Position numbers and translations under genes: made by a program
In this document: piece by piece, positions 19,969 through 33,001 of the stretch
Layout of the letters: each line of letters starts with the position of its first letter
Position numbering within the stretch: the first letter of the stretch is position 1
Notes under the pieces: generated by a model
Databases searched by the model: none
What the model was told of the DNA's origin: nothing
The model's input: only the letters and a program-made list of their open reading frames with translations
From: Micromonospora sp. NBC_00389
GTDB taxonomy: Bacteria; Actinomycetota; Actinomycetes; Mycobacteriales; Micromonosporaceae
Length of the DNA stretch: 64,000 bases
Direction: 5' to 3'
NCBI RefSeq assembly: GCF_036059255.1
Contig: NZ_CP107947.1
Span: forward strand, 4,030,001 to 4,094,000

Positions 19969-20066
19969 GCAGCGCCGCGCGGTCGGCTCGGCGGCCTCGG
20001 CGCGGCTCGGCTCCGGCTCGGCGGGTGGTGCGGTCGTCGGGCGAGGGCGGATGGCAGACTGATGGG

Positions 20067-20540
20067 GTGAGTGACACCGAACTGGTCCGCCTGAAGCCCC
20101 GCCGCATCCGAGTGGTCTGCTGGTCTGCGGCGGTCGCGCTGGTGGTGGTGTTCAGTCTGGTGGCCACATCGCTGAGCGGCCCGACCGGCAACGGCTACGG
20201 CAGCTTCCAGCGTGGCGACCAGTTGGCCATGATCGGTCTGGGCATCTTCGGGGCGCTGGCCTTCCTGCTGTTCACCCGCCCCCGGGTCGAGGCCGACGCG
20301 CGCGGTGTCCGGGTGCGCAACGTGATCAGCTCGTACGAGCTGCCCTGGGAGGTCGTCCGGGGGGTCCGGTTCGACCGGGGCGCGCCGTGGGCCAGCCTCG
20401 AGTTGCACGACGACGACCTGATGCCGATGGTCGCCTTGCAGGCCGCCGACAAGGAGTCGGCCGTCGAGGGGGTCCGCTCGCTGCGCCGGCTGCACGAAGC
20501 GCACCAGGCTCGCCTAGCCGAGCGCGCCACCGGGCGCTAA
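20067..20540 (+). CDS. PH-domain-containing membrane protein
   Basis: A 157-residue protein with two hydrophobic helices near the N terminus (about residues 15-33 and 52-70). A soluble beta-rich domain follows, beginning RPRVEADARGVRVRNVISSYELPWEVVRGVRFDR, matching the small actinobacterial bacterial-PH domain type. The cytoplasmic PH-like domain is expected to face the cytosol; no ligand is known. GTG 20067 precedes SDTELVRLKPRRIR. It is probably monocistronic, since a promoter for infC lies downstream. Confidence 0.75.
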   Translation: MSDTELVRLKPRRIRVVCWSAAVALVVVFSLVATSLSGPTGNGYGSFQRGDQLAMIGLGIFGALAFLLFTRPRVEADARGVRVRNVISSYELPWEVVRGVRFDRGAPWASLELHDDDLMPMVALQAADKESAVEGVRSLRRLHEAHQARLAERATGR

Positions 20541-20672
20541 CCCACGCCGCCCCCACCAATCCGCGCTGCGGGTCGCGCCGGGTTGCACCGGCCTACGGCG
20601 TGGCACCGCCGGGGGCCAGGGCGGTGATCGGTCGACCTTCGGGCGGGCAGCAGGTGGTGGGTGGTGTCCGGT

Positions 20673-20962
20673 TTGGGGGCGACCGGGTCAGGGGTGTAGT
20701 GTTATCGAGTCGACCAGGCTGTCTCCGCGTGCGAGCAGGCAGCCACGAAAGCGGAGCGCCTGCTCCCACCCGAGTCGCCGCTACGGTGGCCGGGTCCGGT
20801 CCCCGGTTCCGGGCATGTCCCGGTGCCGGATGCGCGATCATATGATCGTGCCGGCCGGTCGAGCGGGCCCTGGCGTATGCCGGGGCCTTCTGCTTTCCGG
20901 GTCGGTTCCCACCCGGGAGCCGCGGGGTCGGCACGAAAGCAGAAACGACTCGAGGAGGCCCC
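20673..20962 (+). promoter_or_regulatory. infC promoter and structured 5' leader
   Basis: A TTGGGG (20673-20678) / TAGTGT (20697-20702) promoter with 18-base spacing would give a leader of about 250 nt. Its end folds into a stem TCTGCTTTC (20889-20897) with GAAAGCAGA (20935-20943), enclosing CCGGGT/ACCCGG. This finishes nine bases before the AGGAGG of infC. Ribosomal-protein operons headed by infC are commonly autoregulated through such leaders; the ligand here is not established. Confidence 0.5.
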
Positions 20963-21631
20963 ATCAGCGTCGAACCACGCGTGAACGAGCAGATCCGGGC
21001 ACGTGAGGTCCGACTGGTCGGCCCCGAGGGTGAGCAGGTGGGCATCGTCCCACTGGAGCGCGCCCTTCAGCTGGCCGCGGACGTCGACCTGGACCTGGTC
21101 GAGGTTGCGCCGATGGCGCGCCCGCCGGTGTGCAAGCTCATGGACTTCGGCAAGTTCAAGTACGAGAGCGCACTGAAGGCGCGCGAAGCGCGGCGTAACC
21201 AGCAGCAGACCGTCATCAAGGAAATGAAGCTTCGGCCGAAGATCGACCCGCACGACTACGAGACCAAAAAGGGTCACGTGGTGCGGTTCCTCAAGGCGGG
21301 CGACAAGGTCAAGGTGACGATCATGTTCCGCGGTCGCGAGCAGAGCCGCCCGGAGCTGGGCTACCGGCTCCTGCGCCGGCTCGAATCCGAGATCACGGAA
21401 CTGGGATACGTCGAGGCCGCTCCGAAGCAGGACGGTCGAAACATGATCATGGTTCTCGCTCCGCATCGGGCCGTCAAGGCCTCCGCGGTTGCCGCAACGG
21501 CGTCCCGCGGTGCACCTCGGGACCGGGCAGCGGACGAGTCCGCCGCTCCGGAAGCCGATGAGACCGCGGCGGCCGGCGAGACCGCAGCAGCCGGTAATAC
21601 CGGCACCGCCGCCGACACCAGCGGCGAGTAA
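20963..21631 (+). CDS. infC: Translation initiation factor IF-3
   Basis: IF-3 keeps ribosomal subunits apart and checks the start codon. The N-domain ([41 protein letters not shown]), basic linker and C-domain ([33 protein letters not shown]) are intact. An Ala/Glu/Thr-rich tail of about 45 residues follows the normal end MVLAPH. Start: homologues begin MS.E.RVNE, which here corresponds to an ATC at 20963 placed four bases after AGGAGG (20953-20958). GTG 20981 is the first conventional start but has no SD. An AUC start fits the rule that infC uses rare start codons for autoregulation. Confidence 0.93.
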   Translation: MSVEPRVNEQIRAREVRLVGPEGEQVGIVPLERALQLAADVDLDLVEVAPMARPPVCKLMDFGKFKYESALKAREARRNQQQTVIKEMKLRPKIDPHDYETKKGHVVRFLKAGDKVKVTIMFRGREQSRPELGYRLLRRLESEITELGYVEAAPKQDGRNMIMVLAPHRAVKASAVAATASRGAPRDRAADESAAPEADETAAAGETAAAGNTGTAADTSGE

Positions 21632-21651
21632 CAGGGGAGAAGACGTTCCAC

Positions 21652-21846
21652 ATGCCGAAGATGAAGAGCCACACGGGTATGGGTAAGCGGGTCAAGGTCA
21701 CCGGCAAGGGCAAGATCGTTGCCCAGCAGGCCGGCCTCCGCCACAACCTGGAGAAGAAGCCCTCCACCCACACCCGCCGGCTGACCGGCACGGTCGTGCT
21801 TGCCAAGGCCGACGTCAAGCGCATCAAGAAGCTGCTCGGCCGCTGA
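21652..21846 (+). CDS. rpmI: 50S ribosomal protein L35 (bL35)
   Basis: A 64-residue basic protein, MPKMKSHTGMGKRVKVTGKGK to KRIKKLLGR, of standard bL35 length and sequence. It is the middle gene of the infC-rpmI-rplT operon, 20 bases after infC. Confidence 0.97.
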   Translation: MPKMKSHTGMGKRVKVTGKGKIVAQQAGLRHNLEKKPSTHTRRLTGTVVLAKADVKRIKKLLGR

Positions 21847-21878
21847 CGCGCGCCACCTTTACGTAAGAAGGAGTTGAG

Positions 21879-22271
21879 ATGGCACGCGTCAAGCGGGCTG
21901 TAAACGCCCAGAAGAAGCGTCGTACCCTGCTGGAGTCCGCGAGTGGTTACCGCGGTCAGCGCTCCCGGCTGTACCGCAAGGCCAAGGAGCAGGTGCTGCA
22001 CTCGATGCAGTACGCCTACCGGGACCGTCGTGACCGCAAGGGCGACTTCCGGCAGCTGTGGATCCAGCGGATCAACGCGGGTGCCCGGGCCAACGGGATG
22101 ACCTACAACCGCCTGATCCAGGGCCTGCGTCTGGCCGGTATCGAGGTCGACCGCAAGATCCTGGCCGACCTGGCCGTCAACGACGCCGCCGCCTTCGCGG
22201 CGATCGTCGAGCTGGCCCGGGCCGCGGTCGCGGCCGAGGGCACCGGCGGCGCGGCGGCCCAGGCCGCCTGA
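21879..22271 (+). CDS. rplT: 50S ribosomal protein L20 (bL20)
   Basis: A 130-residue bL20 with the usual [19 protein letters not shown] start, [18 protein letters not shown], and [16 protein letters not shown]. It binds 23S rRNA early in large-subunit assembly. ATG 21879 is preceded by AAGGAG. The C terminus adds a short Ala/Gly-rich tail. In some bacteria bL20 represses its own operon; no specific bL20 site was identified here. Confidence 0.97.
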   Translation: MARVKRAVNAQKKRRTLLESASGYRGQRSRLYRKAKEQVLHSMQYAYRDRRDRKGDFRQLWIQRINAGARANGMTYNRLIQGLRLAGIEVDRKILADLAVNDAAAFAAIVELARAAVAAEGTGGAAAQAA

Positions 22272-22354
22272 TCCCCGCGCACAAGAGCGAGGCGTCTCCC
22301 GTGTCGGCACCGCCGTCCGGGGGGCGCCTCAATCGTGCCGGAGGACCCCACACC

Positions 22355-23152
22355 ATGGCCTTCACCCCGCGTACACCCAGGGTTGTCACCGCCCGCCGGT
22401 TGCAGCGCCGCCGGGACCGCGAGGCCACCGGCCGCTTCCTGGCCGAGGGACCGCAGGCGGTCCGCGAGGCGCTGGCCCGGCCCGGGGTGGTCACCGAGCT
22501 GTTCGGTACGCCCACCGCCCTCGACCGGTACGCGGAGCTGGCCGCTGCCGCGGCCCGAGCCGACGTGCCGGTCTCCGAGGTGACCGACGAGGCGCTGGCC
22601 GCGCTGGCCGAGACCGTCGCCCCGCAGGGGCTGGTCGCCGTCTGCCGGCACCTGGACGTGCCGCTGGAGCAGGCGCTCGCGGGCAGGCCCCGTCTGGTGG
22701 CGGTGCTCGCCGAGATCCGTGATCCGGGCAACGCCGGCACCGTGCTGCGCACCGCCGACGCCGCCGGGGCGGGCGCGGTGGTCTTCGCCGGCGACGCCGT
22801 CGACCCGTACAACGGCAAGTGCGTGCGGGCCTCCGCCGGCAGCCTCTTCCACGTCGACGTGGTTCGCGCCGCCGACCCGGTCGAGGTGGTCGGCGCACTA
22901 CGCGCCGCCGGGCTGACCGTGCTGGCCACCACGGGCTACGGCGACAGCGACCTGGACGACCTGGCCGACTCCGGACGGCTCGCCGAGCCCACCGCATGGC
23001 TGTTCGGCTCCGAGGCGCACGGGCTGCCCGAGGAGTTGACCGCCGCGGCCGACGCCCGGGTCCGGGTGCCGCTGCACGGGAGCGCGGAGAGCCTGAACCT
23101 GGCTGCGGCCGCCGCGGTCTGCCTGTACGCTTCGGCGAGAGCACAGCGCTGA
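22355..23152 (+). CDS. TrmH-family RNA methyltransferase (SPOUT)
   Basis: A 265-residue SPOUT methyltransferase with an N-terminal substrate-binding domain (RRLQRRRDREATGRFLAEG) and a trefoil-knot SAM domain. The three SPOUT motifs are NAGTVLRTADAAGA, LFGSEAHGLPEE and PLHGSAESLNLAAAAAVCLY. It likely 2'-O-methylates rRNA or tRNA ribose, the exact target being uncertain. ATG 22355 follows GGAGG (22340-22344). The position between rplT and pheS is a conserved actinobacterial arrangement. Confidence 0.88.
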   Translation: MAFTPRTPRVVTARRLQRRRDREATGRFLAEGPQAVREALARPGVVTELFGTPTALDRYAELAAAAARADVPVSEVTDEALAALAETVAPQGLVAVCRHLDVPLEQALAGRPRLVAVLAEIRDPGNAGTVLRTADAAGAGAVVFAGDAVDPYNGKCVRASAGSLFHVDVVRAADPVEVVGALRAAGLTVLATTGYGDSDLDDLADSGRLAEPTAWLFGSEAHGLPEELTAAADARVRVPLHGSAESLNLAAAAAVCLYASARAQR

Positions 23153-23306
23153 TGGTGGCCTCACCCGGCGGATCAGCAGGGGAGTCTCCGTCGATGAACG
23201 CGCCACGGCGTTCGTTTAGCCAGCCCGCCGGTGTCGGTGGGCGGCGGGTCTGACCTGCTCCCTGCACAACTCCTACCGGCGGGCTGCGGCGCAGCCGCGC
23301 GTCCGT

Positions 23307-23312
23307 AGACTC
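23307..23312 (+). promoter_or_regulatory. Putative -10 element for pheST
   Basis: TAGACT lies 53 bases before the pheS ATG in the 213-base gap after the RNA methyltransferase gene. No T-box or Phe-rich leader peptide was found in that gap. Confidence 0.4.
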
Positions 23313-23365
23313 GCTTAGCCGCCCCGGTGAGGGCTGGCGCCGCCGTGAGGGAGTGCCCGTACGCC

Positions 23366-24433
23366 ATGAGCTACCGCAACGATCCGTACGACCCGAAGCA
23401 GGTCGCCCTACTCGACCCGGCCGCCCTGGCCGAGGCCGTCGCCGACGCCACGAAGGCGTTCACGGCCGCCGCCGACCCGGACGCGCTGACCGCGCTACGC
23501 CCCGCGCACCTCGGTGACCGGTCTCCGGTCTCGCTGGCCCGCCGGGAGATCGGCGCGCTGCCACCGGCCGCGAAGTCCGACGCCGGCAAGCGGGTCAACG
23601 AGGCCCGCCGGGCAATCGAGACCGCCTACGCCGACCGCGCCGAGGTCGTGGAGCGCGAGCAGGCCGAGCGGGTGTTGGTCGAGGAGCGGGTGGACGTCAC
23701 CCTGCCGTACGACCGCCGTCCGCGCGGCGCCCGGCACCCGCTGAACACCCTGATGGAGTCGGTCAGCGACCTGTTCGTCGGGATGGGCTACGAGGTGGCC
23801 GAGGGCCCCGAGGTCGATCTGGAGTGGGTCAACTTCGACGCGTTGAACATCCCCGCCGACCACCCGGCGCGCGGGCTGATGGACACCTTCCACATCGCAC
23901 CGGAGGGTTCCGGCCTGGTGCTGCGGACGCACACCTCGAACGTGCAGACCCGCACCATGCTCAGCCGCAAGCCGCCGATCTACGTGATCTGCCCGGGCCG
24001 GGTCTACCGCACCGACGAGGTGGACGCCACCCACAGCCCGGTCTTCCACCAGGCCGAGGGTCTCGTCGTGGACAAGGGCATCACGATGGCCCACCTGCGC
24101 GGCACCCTCGACCATTTCGCCCGGGCGATCTTCGGCCCGGAGGCGAAGACCCGGTGGCGGCCGCACTACTTCCCGTTCACCGAGCCGTCGGCGGAGTTCG
24201 ACGTCTGGTTCCCGGAGCACCGCGACGGCCCCCAGTGGGTCGAGTGGGGCGGCTGCGGGATGGTCAACCCGCGGGTGCTGCGCGCCTGCGGCGTGGACCC
24301 GGAGGTCTACTCCGGATTCGCGTTCGGCATGGGCATCGACCGGACCCTGATGATCCGGCACGGGGTGAGCGACATCCGCCATCTCTTCGAGGGCGACGTG
24401 CGGTTCAGCCGCGCGCTCGGGACCGGGGCGTAG
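23366..24433 (+). CDS. pheS: Phenylalanyl-tRNA synthetase alpha subunit
   Basis: PheS carries the catalytic class II core of the alpha2-beta2 enzyme that charges tRNA(Phe). The 355-residue product has an N-terminal coiled-coil tRNA-binding arm (about 30-105), then motif 1 around [19 protein letters not shown]. Motif 2 lies in [19 protein letters not shown], and [12 protein letters not shown] and motif 3 [17 protein letters not shown] follow. ATG 23366 was preferred over GTG 23327, since it is nearer a GGGAG and gives the expected length. Confidence 0.96.
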   Translation: MSYRNDPYDPKQVALLDPAALAEAVADATKAFTAAADPDALTALRPAHLGDRSPVSLARREIGALPPAAKSDAGKRVNEARRAIETAYADRAEVVEREQAERVLVEERVDVTLPYDRRPRGARHPLNTLMESVSDLFVGMGYEVAEGPEVDLEWVNFDALNIPADHPARGLMDTFHIAPEGSGLVLRTHTSNVQTRTMLSRKPPIYVICPGRVYRTDEVDATHSPVFHQAEGLVVDKGITMAHLRGTLDHFARAIFGPEAKTRWRPHYFPFTEPSAEFDVWFPEHRDGPQWVEWGGCGMVNPRVLRACGVDPEVYSGFAFGMGIDRTLMIRHGVSDIRHLFEGDVRFSRALGTGA

Positions 24434-24473
24434 GCGATGCGGGTACGAGACACGGGAACGGTGGTCTGAAGTC

Positions 24474-27053
24474 ATGCGAGTTTCTGTCAGTTGGCTGCGG
24501 GAGTACGTCGACCTCCCCGCCGACCTGCCCACCGGTGACCTGGAGCAGGCCCTGGTCGACCTCGGCATCGAGGTCGAGTCCGTGGTGGACCTGCGGGAGA
24601 CCGTCACCGGCCAGTTGGTCGTCGGCGAGGTGCGCGAGATCGAGGAGCTCACCGGCTTCAAGAAGCCGATCCGGTTCTGCCGGGTCGACGTGGGCGACGC
24701 CAACGGCACCGGCGAACCGCAGGAGATCGTCTGCGGAGCGCGCAACTTCGCCCCTGGCGACCGAGTGGTGGTGATCCTGCCCGGCGGTGTGCTGCCCGGC
24801 GGCTTCGCCATCGGCGCCCGCAAGACGTACGGGCACAACTCCGCCGGCATGATCTGCTCGGCCAAGGAGTTGGGCCTGGGCGACGACCACTCCGGCATCA
24901 TCGTGCTGCCGCCGGACGTGGCGGCCAAGCCCGGCGACGACGCGCGGCCGGTGGTCGGCCTCGACGACGTGGTGCTGGAGCTGGAGATCACCCCGGACCG
25001 GGGGTACGCGCTGAGCCTGCGCGGCCTGGCCCGCGAGTTGTCGCACGCGTTCGACGTGCCGCTGCGTGACCCGGCCCTGGTGCCGGCGCCGGGCGGCACG
25101 GCCGAACCGGCGTACCCGGTGGAGGTGCGCGACCCGGTCGGCTGCGACCGGTTCGCTGCCCGCCTGGTCCGTGGCGTCGACCCGACCGCGCCCACACCGT
25201 CCTGGATGCAGCAGCGGCTCGTCACCGCCGGCATCCGCAGCATCTCGCTGCCGGTCGACATCACCAACTACGTGATGCTGGAGCTGGGCCAGCCGATGCA
25301 CGCCTTCGACGCCGACCGGATCGTGGGGGCGCTGGTGGTGCGCCGGGCCGAGCCGGGGGAGAAGCTGACCACCCTGGACGGGGTCCTGCGGGTGCTCGCC
25401 TCCGACGACATGGTCATCTGCGACGCTGGGCTGCCCAACCCCGGCGCGGGCGAGGGTGCCGGCATCCCGATCTCGCTCGCCGCGGTGATGGGCGGTGAGA
25501 CCAGCGAGGTCATCGCCGGCACCACCGATGTGCTCTTCGAGGCGGCGCACTGGGACCCGGCGATGGTCGGGCGGACCGCCCGCCGGCACAAGCTGTTCAG
25601 CGAGGCCGCGAAGCGCTGGGAGCGTGGCGTCGACCCGGCCCTGCCGCTGGTCGCGCTGGAGCGGGCGGTGCGGCTGCTCACCGAGCACGGCGGCGGCACG
25701 CCCGGCGCGGAGATCCTGGATATCGATCACGTCCGCCCGCGTACCCCGATCAGCCTGCCGGCGGACCTGCCCACCCGGCGGATCGGCGTCGAGTACCCGC
25801 CGGCGCGGGTCGTCGCCCTGCTGGAGCGGGTCGGCTGCACGGTCGCGCAGGGCGCGGACCGGTTGGCCGAGGACCCGGGCTCGGTCGGCATGGCCAGCGG
25901 CGCCGGTGTCGCGCTCAGCGTCACCCCGCCGAGCTGGCGGCCCGACCTGACCGACCCCGCCGACCTGGTCGAGGAGGTGGTCCGCCTCGACGGGTACGAC
26001 CGGGTGCCGTCGGTGCTGCCGACCGCGCCTCCCGGCCGTGGGCTGACCCCGGAGCAGCATCGGCGCCGGGCGATCGCCCGGTCCCTGGCCGAGCGGGGAT
26101 ACGTGGAGGTACTCGCGCACCCGTTCGTGTCGTCCGAGCTGGCCGACCTGCTCGGGCTGCCGGCCGACGACCCGCGGCGGCAGGCGGTGCGGCTGGCCAA
26201 CCCGCTGTCCGAGGAGGAGCCGCTGCTGCGTACCACGCTGCTCGGCCCGCTGCTCGGCATCCTCAAGCGCAACCTCGGCCGGGGCCTTCGCGACCTGGCG
26301 CTCTCCGAGATCGGTGCGGTCTTCCACCCGCGGGTGGACGCCGGCAGCCCGCCGGCGATGGGTGTGGACCGGCGTCCCACCGACGCAGAGTTCGCGGCCG
26401 CCGACGCGGTGGTGCCGGCGCAGCCGGTGCACGTCGCGGTGGTGCTGACCGGCGACCTCGACCCGGCCGGCTGGTGGGGTCCGGGTCGGCCGGCCGGCTG
26501 GGCGGACGCGATCGAGGCGGCCCGCGCCGTGCTGGACGCCGCCGGCGTTCCGGCCGAGCGGGTCGAGGTACGTGCCGCCGAGTACGCCCCGTGGCACCCG
26601 GGCCGCTGCGCCGAGGTGCGGGTCGACGGCACAGTCGTCGGACACGCCGGCGAGCTGCACCCGGTGGTGGTGGCGGCGCTGGAGCTCCCGCGCCGTACCT
26701 GTGCCATGGAGCTGGACCTGGACGCGTTGCCGTCCGCGCCGGTGACGCCCGCCCCGGCGGTCTCCGGCTTCCCGCCGGCGCTGATCGACGTGGCCCTGGT
26801 GGTGGACGACTCGGTGCCGGCGGAGCAGGTGCGCCGGGCGCTGGAGGCGGGCGCCGGCGAGCTGCTGGAGGACGTGCGGCTGTTCGACGTGTACGCCGGT
26901 GAGCAGCTCGGTGCGGGTCGCCGGTCGCTGGCCTACAAGCTCACCTTCCGGGCGCCGGACCGGACGCTGACCGTCGAGGAGGCGGTGGCCGCCCGCGACG
27001 CGGCGGTCGCCGTCGCGGCGGAGCGCCTGGGGGCGATCCTGCGCGGCGCCTGA
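24474..27053 (+). CDS. pheT: Phenylalanyl-tRNA synthetase beta subunit
   Basis: The 859-residue beta subunit has the full domain set. It has an N-terminal tRNA-binding EMAP-like domain (about 40-155), the B3/B4 editing domain (about 215-390), B5 (about 410-490), the catalytic-like core, and the C-terminal anticodon-binding ferredoxin-like domain (about 765-859, from VSGFPPALIDVALVV). It starts MRVSVSWLREYVDLP at ATG 24474, 40 bases after pheS. A 14-bp perfect hairpin ends the operon. Confidence 0.96.
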   Translation: MRVSVSWLREYVDLPADLPTGDLEQALVDLGIEVESVVDLRETVTGQLVVGEVREIEELTGFKKPIRFCRVDVGDANGTGEPQEIVCGARNFAPGDRVVVILPGGVLPGGFAIGARKTYGHNSAGMICSAKELGLGDDHSGIIVLPPDVAAKPGDDARPVVGLDDVVLELEITPDRGYALSLRGLARELSHAFDVPLRDPALVPAPGGTAEPAYPVEVRDPVGCDRFAARLVRGVDPTAPTPSWMQQRLVTAGIRSISLPVDITNYVMLELGQPMHAFDADRIVGALVVRRAEPGEKLTTLDGVLRVLASDDMVICDAGLPNPGAGEGAGIPISLAAVMGGETSEVIAGTTDVLFEAAHWDPAMVGRTARRHKLFSEAAKRWERGVDPALPLVALERAVRLLTEHGGGTPGAEILDIDHVRPRTPISLPADLPTRRIGVEYPPARVVALLERVGCTVAQGADRLAEDPGSVGMASGAGVALSVTPPSWRPDLTDPADLVEEVVRLDGYDRVPSVLPTAPPGRGLTPEQHRRRAIARSLAERGYVEVLAHPFVSSELADLLGLPADDPRRQAVRLANPLSEEEPLLRTTLLGPLLGILKRNLGRGLRDLALSEIGAVFHPRVDAGSPPAMGVDRRPTDAEFAAADAVVPAQPVHVAVVLTGDLDPAGWWGPGRPAGWADAIEAARAVLDAAGVPAERVEVRAAEYAPWHPGRCAEVRVDGTVVGHAGELHPVVVAALELPRRTCAMELDLDALPSAPVTPAPAVSGFPPALIDVALVVDDSVPAEQVRRALEAGAGELLEDVRLFDVYAGEQLGAGRRSLAYKLTFRAPDRTLTVEEAVAARDAAVAVAAERLGAILRGA

Positions 27054-27070
27054 GGCGATCTGACACTGGC

Positions 27071-27104
27071 GTGTCCTCCGTCGGCATGGTCCGACGGAGG
27101 ACAC
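27071..27104 (+). terminator. pheST terminator hairpin
   Basis: GTGTCCTCCGTCGG (27071-27084) pairs perfectly with 27091-27104 across a CATGGT loop, starting 18 bases after the pheT stop. No U-run follows. Confidence 0.75.
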
Positions 27105-27154
27105 GTCCGTATCGGGTGTGCCGCGCGTCACCCTCTCATCTCCATGCACTCGCC

Positions 27155-27214
27155 TGTATGAAGTTGCAACGGCTGATCATGGCTGCTAGCCTTCGTTGCA
27201 TAGTCATGCGGAGG
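27155..27214 (+). promoter_or_regulatory. argC promoter with two candidate ARG boxes
   Basis: TTGCAA (27164-27169) and TAGCCT (27187-27192) are 17 bases apart, giving transcription from about 27199. One candidate ArgR site (TGTATGAAGTTGCAAC, 27155-27170) overlaps the -35. The second (GTTGCATAGTCATGCG, 27195-27210) covers the start point and abuts the GGAGG of argC. Both resemble the AT-rich imperfect palindromes bound by ArgR/AhrC. The ArgR encoded in this operon is the natural ligand. Confidence 0.65.
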
Positions 27215-27219
27215 TGAGT

Positions 27220-28221
27220 ATGGGAATCCGAGTCGCGGTCGCCGGAGCGAGCGGCTACGCCGGGGGCGAGCTGCTGCGCCTGGTCGCCGGGCACCCGGAG
27301 TTCGACCTGGTCGCTGCCACCGCGCACCGCCAGGCCGGGCACCGCGTCGACGTGGTGCACCCGCAGCTCACCGGTCTGGACCTGGTGCTCGGCGAGACCG
27401 ACCCGGCGACCCTGGCCGACGCGGACCTGGTCTTCCTGGCCCTGCCGCACGGTGAGTCGGCGGCTCTTGCTGCCCAACTGCCGGCCGATGTCCGGATCGT
27501 GGACCTCAGCGCCGACCACCGGCTCGCCGACCCGTACGCCTGGGCGCAGTACTACGGCGGTACGCACGCCGGCCAGTGGACCTACGGCCTGCCCGAGCTG
27601 CCAGGCCAGCGGGAGCTGATCGCCGGCTCCACCCGGGTGGCGAACACCGGCTGCTACGCCGCAGCGATCACCCTGGCGCTCGCGCCGCTGATCGCGGCCG
27701 GTGCGGCCAGCCCCGCCGACGTGGTGGTGGTCGCCGCCTCCGGCACCTCCGGCGCCGGGCGGGCCGCCAAGCCGCACCTGCTGGGCAGCGAGGTGATGGG
27801 GGACCTGTCGCCGTACCGGGTCGGCACCCACCAGCACGTACCGGAGATCAAGCAGGCCGCCGGCGCGACCAGCCTCTCGCTCACCCCGGTGCTGGCGCCG
27901 ATGTCGCGCGGCATCCTGGCCACGGTCACCGCGACGCCGGCGCGCGGCGTCGACCCGCAGCAGGTGCTGGCCCAGGCGTACGCGGACGCGCCGTTCGTGC
28001 ACGTGCTGCCGGAGGGTCGTTGGCCGCACACCGGCGCCACCCTCGGCTCGAACTCCTGCCACCTGCAGGCCACCGTCGACGTCGACTCCGGCCGTCTGAT
28101 CGTGCTCAGCGCGTTGGACAACCTGGGCAAGGGCGCGGCCGGCCAGGCCGTCCAGAACGCCAACCTGATGCTCGGCCTGCCGGAGACGACAGGACTTTCC
28201 GTCTGGGGGGTAGCCCCGTGA
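27220..28221 (+). CDS. argC: N-acetyl-gamma-glutamyl-phosphate reductase
   Basis: ArgC reduces N-acetylglutamyl phosphate to the semialdehyde with NADPH. The 333-residue product has the Rossmann start RVAVAGASGYAGGELLRL, the catalytic Cys145 in VANTGCYAA, and the C-terminal HVPEI and GASGTSGAGR-type segments. ATG 27220 has GGAGG at 27210-27214. It heads the arginine operon and overlaps argJ by four bases. Confidence 0.96.
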   Translation: MGIRVAVAGASGYAGGELLRLVAGHPEFDLVAATAHRQAGHRVDVVHPQLTGLDLVLGETDPATLADADLVFLALPHGESAALAAQLPADVRIVDLSADHRLADPYAWAQYYGGTHAGQWTYGLPELPGQRELIAGSTRVANTGCYAAAITLALAPLIAAGAASPADVVVVAASGTSGAGRAAKPHLLGSEVMGDLSPYRVGTHQHVPEIKQAAGATSLSLTPVLAPMSRGILATVTATPARGVDPQQVLAQAYADAPFVHVLPEGRWPHTGATLGSNSCHLQATVDVDSGRLIVLSALDNLGKGAAGQAVQNANLMLGLPETTGLSVWGVAP

Positions 28222-29386
28222 GCGTCACCACCCCTCGCGGGTTCCGGGCGGCCGGCGTGGCCGCCGGGCTGAAGGCCAGCGGTGGCGCCGACGTCGCGCT
28301 GGTGGTCAACGACGGCCCGGACGCCGGGGTCGCCGGGGTCTTCACCACCAACCGGGTCAAGGCGGCACCGGTGCGCTGGACCCAGCAGGTCGTGCACGGC
28401 GGCGTGGTCCGCGCGGTGGTGCTCAACTCCGGGGGCGCCAACGCCTGCACCGGCCCGGCCGGTTTCCAGGACACCCACGCCACCGCCGAGCACACCGCCG
28501 CCGCGCTGACCTCGGTCAGCCCACGGCTGATCCTCGGCGCCGGCGAGGTGGCGGTCTGCTCCACCGGCCTGATCGGTGAGCGACTGCCGATGCCGAAGCT
28601 GCTGCCCGGGGTCCGCTCGGCGATCCGGGGTCTGTCCCGTGACGGCGGCCCGGCCGCCGCCGAGGCGATCATGACCACGGACACCCGGCCGAAGACCACG
28701 GTGGCCCGGGGCAGCGGCTGGACGGTCGGCGGTATGGCCAAGGGCGCCGGGATGCTCGCGCCGGGGATGGCCACCATGCTCTGTGTGCTGACCACCGACG
28801 CGGTGGCCGGGCCGGCGATCCTGGACGAGGCGCTGCGCGCGGCCACCCGGGTCAGCTTCGACCGGGTCGACTCCGACGGCTGCATGTCCACCAATGACAC
28901 GGTGCTGCTGCTGGCCAGCGGCGCGAGCGGCATCGAGCCGACCCCGGCCGAGCTGACCGCCGCGGTCACCGCGGCCTGTCACGACCTGGCCCAGCAGTTG
29001 ATCGCCGACGCCGAGGGCGCCACCAAGCAGATCGCCATCGACGTGGTCGGTGCGGCCGACGAGGACGACGCGGTCGAGGTGGGCCGCTCGGTGGCCCGCA
29101 ACAACCTGGTCAAGACCGCGCTGTTCGGCAACGACCCGAACTGGGGCCGGATCCTCGCCGCCGTCGGCACCACCGCCGCCGCGTTCGAGCCGGACGGAGT
29201 GGACGTGGCGGTCAACGAGGTGTGGGTGTGCAAGGCCGGCGCCGCCGCCGAGGACCGCTCGAAGGTCGACCTGACCGGGCGGGACGTGACCATCCGGATC
29301 GACCTGCACGCTGGCACATCGGCCGCGACGATCTGGACCAACGACCTGTCCCACGCGTACGTGCACGAGAACTCGGCGTACTCCAC

Positions 29387-29390
<4 letters not shown>
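28218..29390 (+). CDS. argJ: Bifunctional glutamate N-acetyltransferase / N-acetylornithine transferase
   Basis: ArgJ recycles the acetyl group from N2-acetylornithine to glutamate. The 390-residue precursor contains the self-cleavage site in [14 protein letters not shown], where Thr186 becomes the N-terminal nucleophile of the beta chain. [11 protein letters not shown] near the start and GNDPNWGRI toward the end are family marks. Because ArgJ can also use acetyl-CoA in some species, it may supply the first acetylglutamate. GTG 28218 overlaps the argC stop (GTGA). Confidence 0.96.

Positions 29391-32997
<3,607 letters not shown>

Positions 32998-33001
<4 letters not shown>

Noticed and set aside
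22268..22334. GAGGCG/CGCCTC hairpin between rplT and the RNA methyltransferase gene as a terminator
   Set aside because: Only six reliable pairs around a very long loop; too weak to report as a terminator.
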